Positions 20,422 to 22,836 of a stretch of 22,836 nucleotides of DNA are shown here, piece after piece (positions within the stretch are counted from its first letter, which is position 1; every line of letters begins with the position of its first letter). Below the pieces are notes generated by a model. The model was given only the letters and a program-made list of their open reading frames with translations. It ran no database searches and was not told where the DNA came from. Source of the DNA: JBAWAP01 sp049589355 (lineage in GTDB: Bacteria > Chloroflexota > Anaerolineae > VGOG01); NCBI GenBank assembly GCA_049589355.1, contig JBAWAP010000307.1, forward strand, positions 1 through 22,836, in the 5' to 3' direction. Made by a program: the position numbers and the translations under genes.

Positions 20422-20449
20422 GTCAAGCTCAAACTTCAAATGATTTGAG
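20422..20449 (+). repeat. Heptamer repeat after rtcB
   Basis: GTCAAGC, TCAAACT, TCAAATG, then ATTTGAG, starting at the base after the rtcB stop. It belongs to the CTCAAAG/TTCAAAG word family of the nusA operon copies, more diverged. Confidence 0.5.
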
Positions 20450-20466
20450 AAGACCATTCCACGACA

Positions 20467-20503
20467 GCAGAGCCCCAACCTGCCCACCAGGTTAGGGCTC
20501 TGC
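20467..20503. terminator. Strong hairpin between rtcB and the zinc-ribbon gene
   Basis: GCAGAGCCC, one mismatch, AACCTG, loop, CAGGTT, GGGCTCTGC: nine plus six pairs. It lies between convergent genes and probably ends the rtcB transcript, possibly both. A T tract is poor on either side (only TT then CACACAC), so it may work partly as a 3'-end protecting stem. Confidence 0.6.
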
Positions 20504-20545
20504 TTCACACACACTCTTGGTGGAATCTCTTGCCTGTGGAAGAAG

Positions 20546-20728
20546 CTAGTCCACCTCCTCTTCCTCCCACTCCTCCCAATCCTCGTCTCCAAGAACGTAG
20601 TCGAGCTCGACGGGCTTTAGACTGATGACCTCCAGCCTCGTGCCACATTCGGGGCACTCGATGTAGTCCCCCAGTTTCACTCCTTTGTTTAGCGTAATCG
20701 CGCTCTCACATTCAGGGCACTGAGTCAT
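20546..20728 (-). CDS. LysW-like zinc-ribbon protein with an altered C-terminus
   Basis: The start is ATG 20728 with GAGGAGGTG seven bases upstream; an ATG ten codons earlier precedes that site. 60 residues: CPEC (4-7) and CPEC (25-28) form a zinc ribbon, with LGDYIECPECGTRLEVISLKPVEL as in LysW. LysW is the amino-group carrier of the AAA lysine and some arginine/ornithine pathways and must end in EDWGE, whose last Glu is coupled to the intermediate. Here the matching place reads EDWEE and the chain goes on WEEEEVD. It therefore probably cannot serve as a normal carrier; it may be a LysW-family protein of other use. No lysX, lysZ, lysY, lysJ or lysK is near. The other possibility is a recent loss of the stop codon. 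Confidence 0.78.
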   Translation of the reverse strand: MTQCPECESAITLNKGVKLGDYIECPECGTRLEVISLKPVELDYVLGDEDWEEWEEEEVD

Positions 20729-20759
20729 TTTGACACCTCCTCTCTCATTTTTGTGCAAC

Positions 20760-20788
20760 AGTATAACCTAAATTCACCCGGATGTCAG
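20760..20788 (-). promoter_or_regulatory. Probable promoter of the LysW-like gene
   Basis: Minus strand CTGACA (20788-20783), 17 bases, TATACT (20765-20760), about 20-25 bases before the GAGGAGGTG site. The -35 coincides with the TGTCA end of the possible insertion-sequence relic. Confidence 0.5.
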
Positions 20789-20842
20789 TAACAAGTCGGT
20801 TAAGCTTTGGTGACAAAACGGTTACACTTTGGCTGAGTATCG
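20783..20842. mobile_element. Possible solo terminus of an IS21-like element
   Basis: Starts TGTCAGTAAC and has two tandem copies of a 17-18-base motif, CGGTTAAGCTTTGGTGA (20797-20813) and CGGTTACACTTTGGCTGA (20819-20836), 22 bases apart, with a third partial CGGTAA at 20841. Elements of the IS21 type carry several such repeats at each end. No transposase gene remains on either strand, so at most it is a relic. Tentative. Confidence 0.35.
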
Positions 20843-20898
20843 GTAAAAGAACGCAACCAGGGGATCTCTCGAGCAATGAGAATTCCCCTGTTTGATCA

Positions 20899-20930
20899 AA
20901 GTGCCGGGCACTTATAGAAGTGCCCGGCAC
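20899..20930 (-). terminator. Terminator-like perfect hairpin after the response regulator
   Basis: GTGCCGGGCACTT (20901-20913), loop ATAG, AAGTGCCCGGCAC (20918-20930): thirteen perfect pairs, six bases past the regulator's stop, followed on the minus strand by TTTG. Each arm contains the self-complementary GTGCCGGGCAC. The same word is a common dispersed repeat in environmental genomes, so it may be a mobile palindrome acting as terminator. Confidence 0.6.
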
Positions 20931-20935
20931 CTTGA

Positions 20936-21619
20936 CTATTCGTCTGGGATAGACAACCTATAGCCAAAGCCCCGCACCGATTGGATGTAGCTCTCTCCCC
21001 CTTCGGCTATCGCTTTCATCTTCCGCCTTATGCGGTTGATATGGACCTTGAGCAGTTCCCGCGCCTCGCTGTCTTCCCCTTGATAACCCCACACGGTTTC
21101 CAGGAGATCCCGATAGCCCATCACCCGGCCAGCGTTGAGGGCTAAGGAGCCTAGCAGGTTGAATTGGATGGGGGTTAAAGCCAACGGCTTATCGTAGAAG
21201 GTGACCTGCTTCTTCTCGAAGTCAATGGTCAACTGGCCTATCTTCAGAACAGTCCTCTCTTCCTCGAAGAGCCTACGCAACCGCCGTAGGATCGCCTCTG
21301 CGCGACGAAGATGCTTCGGCTCGAACGCCCTGATACGCTCCTCTAACAACTCCCCTTCTCTCCGCCCTTCTTCCTTAGCGTGGGCGACGAGAAGGATGAG
21401 CGGCATGCCAACGTCCTCCTGCAAGGAAGCAAAGGGGCGAAGGCCATCAATCTCCAGCAAGTCTTTGTCGAGGATGATCAGATCGGGCCTGTGTTTCCCT
21501 ACCAGGGCCGGGATGGAAGAGCTATCGAGGGCAACGAAGACGGGGTGCCCTTCCCGCTGCAGAGAATAACGCAGGCTTTTGGAGAACTCTTCGTCTTGGT
21601 CAATCACCAGGATTCTCAT
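20936..21619 (-). CDS. OmpR-family regulator with a degenerate receiver
   Basis: 227 residues; ATG 21619 has GAGGTG about eight bases upstream. The receiver (1-115) begins ILVIDQDEEF and has LIILDKDLLEIDG with Asp51 at the phosphorylation place. However, the acid pair is Asp7-Gln8, the conserved Thr is Val78 (LILLVAHA), and the GADDYLxKPF region is replaced by ELLEERIRAFEPKHLRRA, so the invariant Lys is not in place. The C-terminal winged helix (about 124-224: LKIGQLTIDFEKKQVT, LTPIQFNLLGSLALNAGRVM, RDLLETVWGY, VHINRIRRKM, YIQSVRGFGYRL) is canonical. It is probably a transcription factor that works without normal phosphorylation. It lies 67 bases after purB on the same strand and may be cotranscribed. 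No partner kinase is adjacent. Confidence 0.88.
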   Translation of the reverse strand: MRILVIDQDEEFSKSLRYSLQREGHPVFVALDSSSIPALVGKHRPDLIILDKDLLEIDGLRPFASLQEDVGMPLILLVAHAKEEGRREGELLEERIRAFEPKHLRRAEAILRRLRRLFEEERTVLKIGQLTIDFEKKQVTFYDKPLALTPIQFNLLGSLALNAGRVMGYRDLLETVWGYQGEDSEARELLKVHINRIRRKMKAIAEGGESYIQSVRGFGYRLSIPDE

Positions 21620-21686
21620 GGGTAGTACACCTCGCGTATCCGTTCAAGTGCTTCTCCGCTCACCAATGCCTGATCTTACCCTCTCT

Positions 21687-22836
21687 CTAGGCTTCAGCCA
21701 GGTGCGTTCGAAGGAGGCACAGGAACTCTGTGCACCTGGCAGGAGCATCGCCAACAAAGTTAGCGACATTGAGGAGTTCCCTAATCCTCTCGGCAGGTAA
21801 GAAAGCGACGAGGGTACTATCGCCGCTCAGCCTATCTATCAGGGGGTTCTCCTCTCCCCTTTGGATGGCTTCCCAGGCAGCCATGGTGTGCTGGCGGATG
21901 CGCTCGTGCATCTCCTGGCGGTCGGCACCGGCCTTGACCAGTTCCATAAGCAGTGTCTCGGTGGCAGCGAAGACGCCGTAAGCAGACAAATTCCGCTCGA
22001 CACATTCCCTGTAAACAACCAGACTCGTGATAATGCGCTTAGCGGCGATGAGCATCTCATCCAAGGCCAGGAAGGCCTCGGGGAGGATCACCCTGCGGTT
22101 GGCTGAGTCGTCCAGGGTGCGTTCCAGGAGAGAGAAGGCAGCGTTGTCCCAGGCTACTTTGGGCAAGGTACTAAGGTAACGAGCCAGGGAGCAGATATTC
22201 TCGGCAGTGACAGGGTTGCGCTTGAAGGGCATGGCGGAGGAGCCCACTTGCTTGGCTCCAAAGGGCTCACTCAACTCCCCGTAGGGTGCTGCTTGCAGTA
22301 CCCGCAGGTCGAAGGCAAATCTGTGCAGGGATTGGGCTATCGAAGCCAAAGTGTTCAGGACGAGGAAGTCCTGCTTGCGGGGGTAAACCTGAGTAGATAC
22401 AGGCATGGCCTCTAGCTCCAGCTTTTCCATGACCAGTCGTTCTAGCTCGGCCGGCTTCATCCCGCTGCCCTTGAGCAACTGAGCATAAGAGGTTGAAGCT
22501 CCCACCGCGCCCTTCAGTCCCTTGCCCTTGAGGTCTTTCATCAAGTTATCCAGACTCTGAAGGTCAATGAGCAAATCTTGAGCGTACTGACAGAGGCGGT
22601 AGCCCAGGGTAGTGGGCTCAGCGGGCTGGAGGTGAGTGTAGCCCATAGCGGGCAGGTCCTGATAGCGTTCGATCTGGGTGGCGAAAGCTTCGAGGAGACT
22701 CATCAGGCGCTGGCGGATCAGGCGTAGGGCCTCCTTAATGCGCAGGACATCAGCATTATCTTCTACGTCCGCGCTGGTAGCCCCCAGGTGGATTTTGCCC
22801 CTGCCTATCGGGCACTGCTCAGCATAGGCTCTTATC
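21687..22836 (-). CDS. purB: Adenylosuccinate lyase, 5' partial
   Basis: Open on the minus strand to the end of the window (in frame from 22835), so the N-terminus of roughly 50-70 residues is outside; the ATG at 22703 is internal. Visible: KIHLGATSADVEDNADVL (substrate loop), MGYTHLQPAEPTTLGYR (catalytic His), GAVGAS, and the fumarase/ASL signature GSSAMPFKRNPVTAEN with the catalytic-loop serines. An all-helical remainder ends LLRTHLAEA. It splits fumarate from SAICAR and from adenylosuccinate in purine synthesis, as a cytoplasmic homotetramer. 383 codons are visible of about 440-480 usual. Argininosuccinate lyase is excluded by the GSSAMPFKRNP and loop sequences. No other pur genes are in view. 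Confidence 0.93.
   Translation of the reverse strand, partial: IRAYAEQCPIGRGKIHLGATSADVEDNADVLRIKEALRLIRQRLMSLLEAFATQIERYQDLPAMGYTHLQPAEPTTLGYRLCQYAQDLLIDLQSLDNLMKDLKGKGLKGAVGASTSYAQLLKGSGMKPAELERLVMEKLELEAMPVSTQVYPRKQDFLVLNTLASIAQSLHRFAFDLRVLQAAPYGELSEPFGAKQVGSSAMPFKRNPVTAENICSLARYLSTLPKVAWDNAAFSLLERTLDDSANRRVILPEAFLALDEMLIAAKRIITSLVVYRECVERNLSAYGVFAATETLLMELVKAGADRQEMHERIRQHTMAAWEAIQRGEENPLIDRLSGDSTLVAFLPAERIRELLNVANFVGDAPARCTEFLCLLRTHLAEA

Noticed and set aside
20936..21619. Pairing of this response regulator with the kinase at 2534 as a two-component system
   Set aside because: They are 16 kb apart, on opposite strands, and the receiver lacks residues needed for normal phosphotransfer; no evidence beyond being the only two in the window.

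Overview
The window looks like chromosomal DNA of a free-living bacterium, most likely a Chloroflexota (Anaerolineae-like) lineage. This is inferred from moderately GC-rich DNA, the block nusA-ylxR-infB-rbfA-nrnA-truB-ribF with a short IF2, DUF3786 and DUF5679 proteins, an archease/RtcB pair, and many short repeats at gene borders. No 16S rRNA or other decisive marker is present, so the assignment is tentative.

Layout. 1-2365: 3' part of a GH94 sugar phosphorylase, then a decayed histidine-kinase C-terminus (2388-2497). 2534-5083: soluble LacI-type sensor histidine kinase. 5096-6594 (minus): a PurM/HypE-like ATP-binding protein behind a structured leader that holds a promoter, a 17-codon ORF, two mutually exclusive hairpins and a terminator, and before it a DUF5679 zinc ribbon with its own promoter. 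6680-7572 (minus): DUF3786 protein overlapping an internally deleted SfsA. 7759-10232 (+): TIM-barrel sugar isomerase-like protein and a ProRS-like protein that lacks several catalytic motifs. 10263-18156 (+): nusA promoter and attenuator-like hairpin, then nusA, ylxR, a 384-nt gap, infB, rbfA, nrnA, truB, ribF. 18169-20421 (+): antitoxin-like protein, archease, RtcB RNA ligase. 20546-22836 (minus): LysW-like zinc ribbon, an OmpR-type regulator with a degenerate receiver, and adenylosuccinate lyase (5' end outside the window).

How the parts work together. The central operon serves transcription elongation/termination (NusA), translation initiation (IF2), 30S maturation (RbfA), tRNA modification (TruB), nano-RNA/pAp turnover (NrnA) and flavin cofactor synthesis (RibF). 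Archease activates RtcB for RNA ligation.

The most unusual content is (i) the switch-like leader before the HypE-like gene, (ii) two intact-frame proteins, ProRS-like and SfsA-like, that have lost catalytic parts, and (iii) a set of 7-8-bp-period degenerate repeat arrays at gene borders. These arrays supply promoter elements or ribosome-binding sites and rewrite protein C-termini. A tRNA D-arm fragment lies next to one of them. No CRISPR array, complete tRNA or intact transposase was found.
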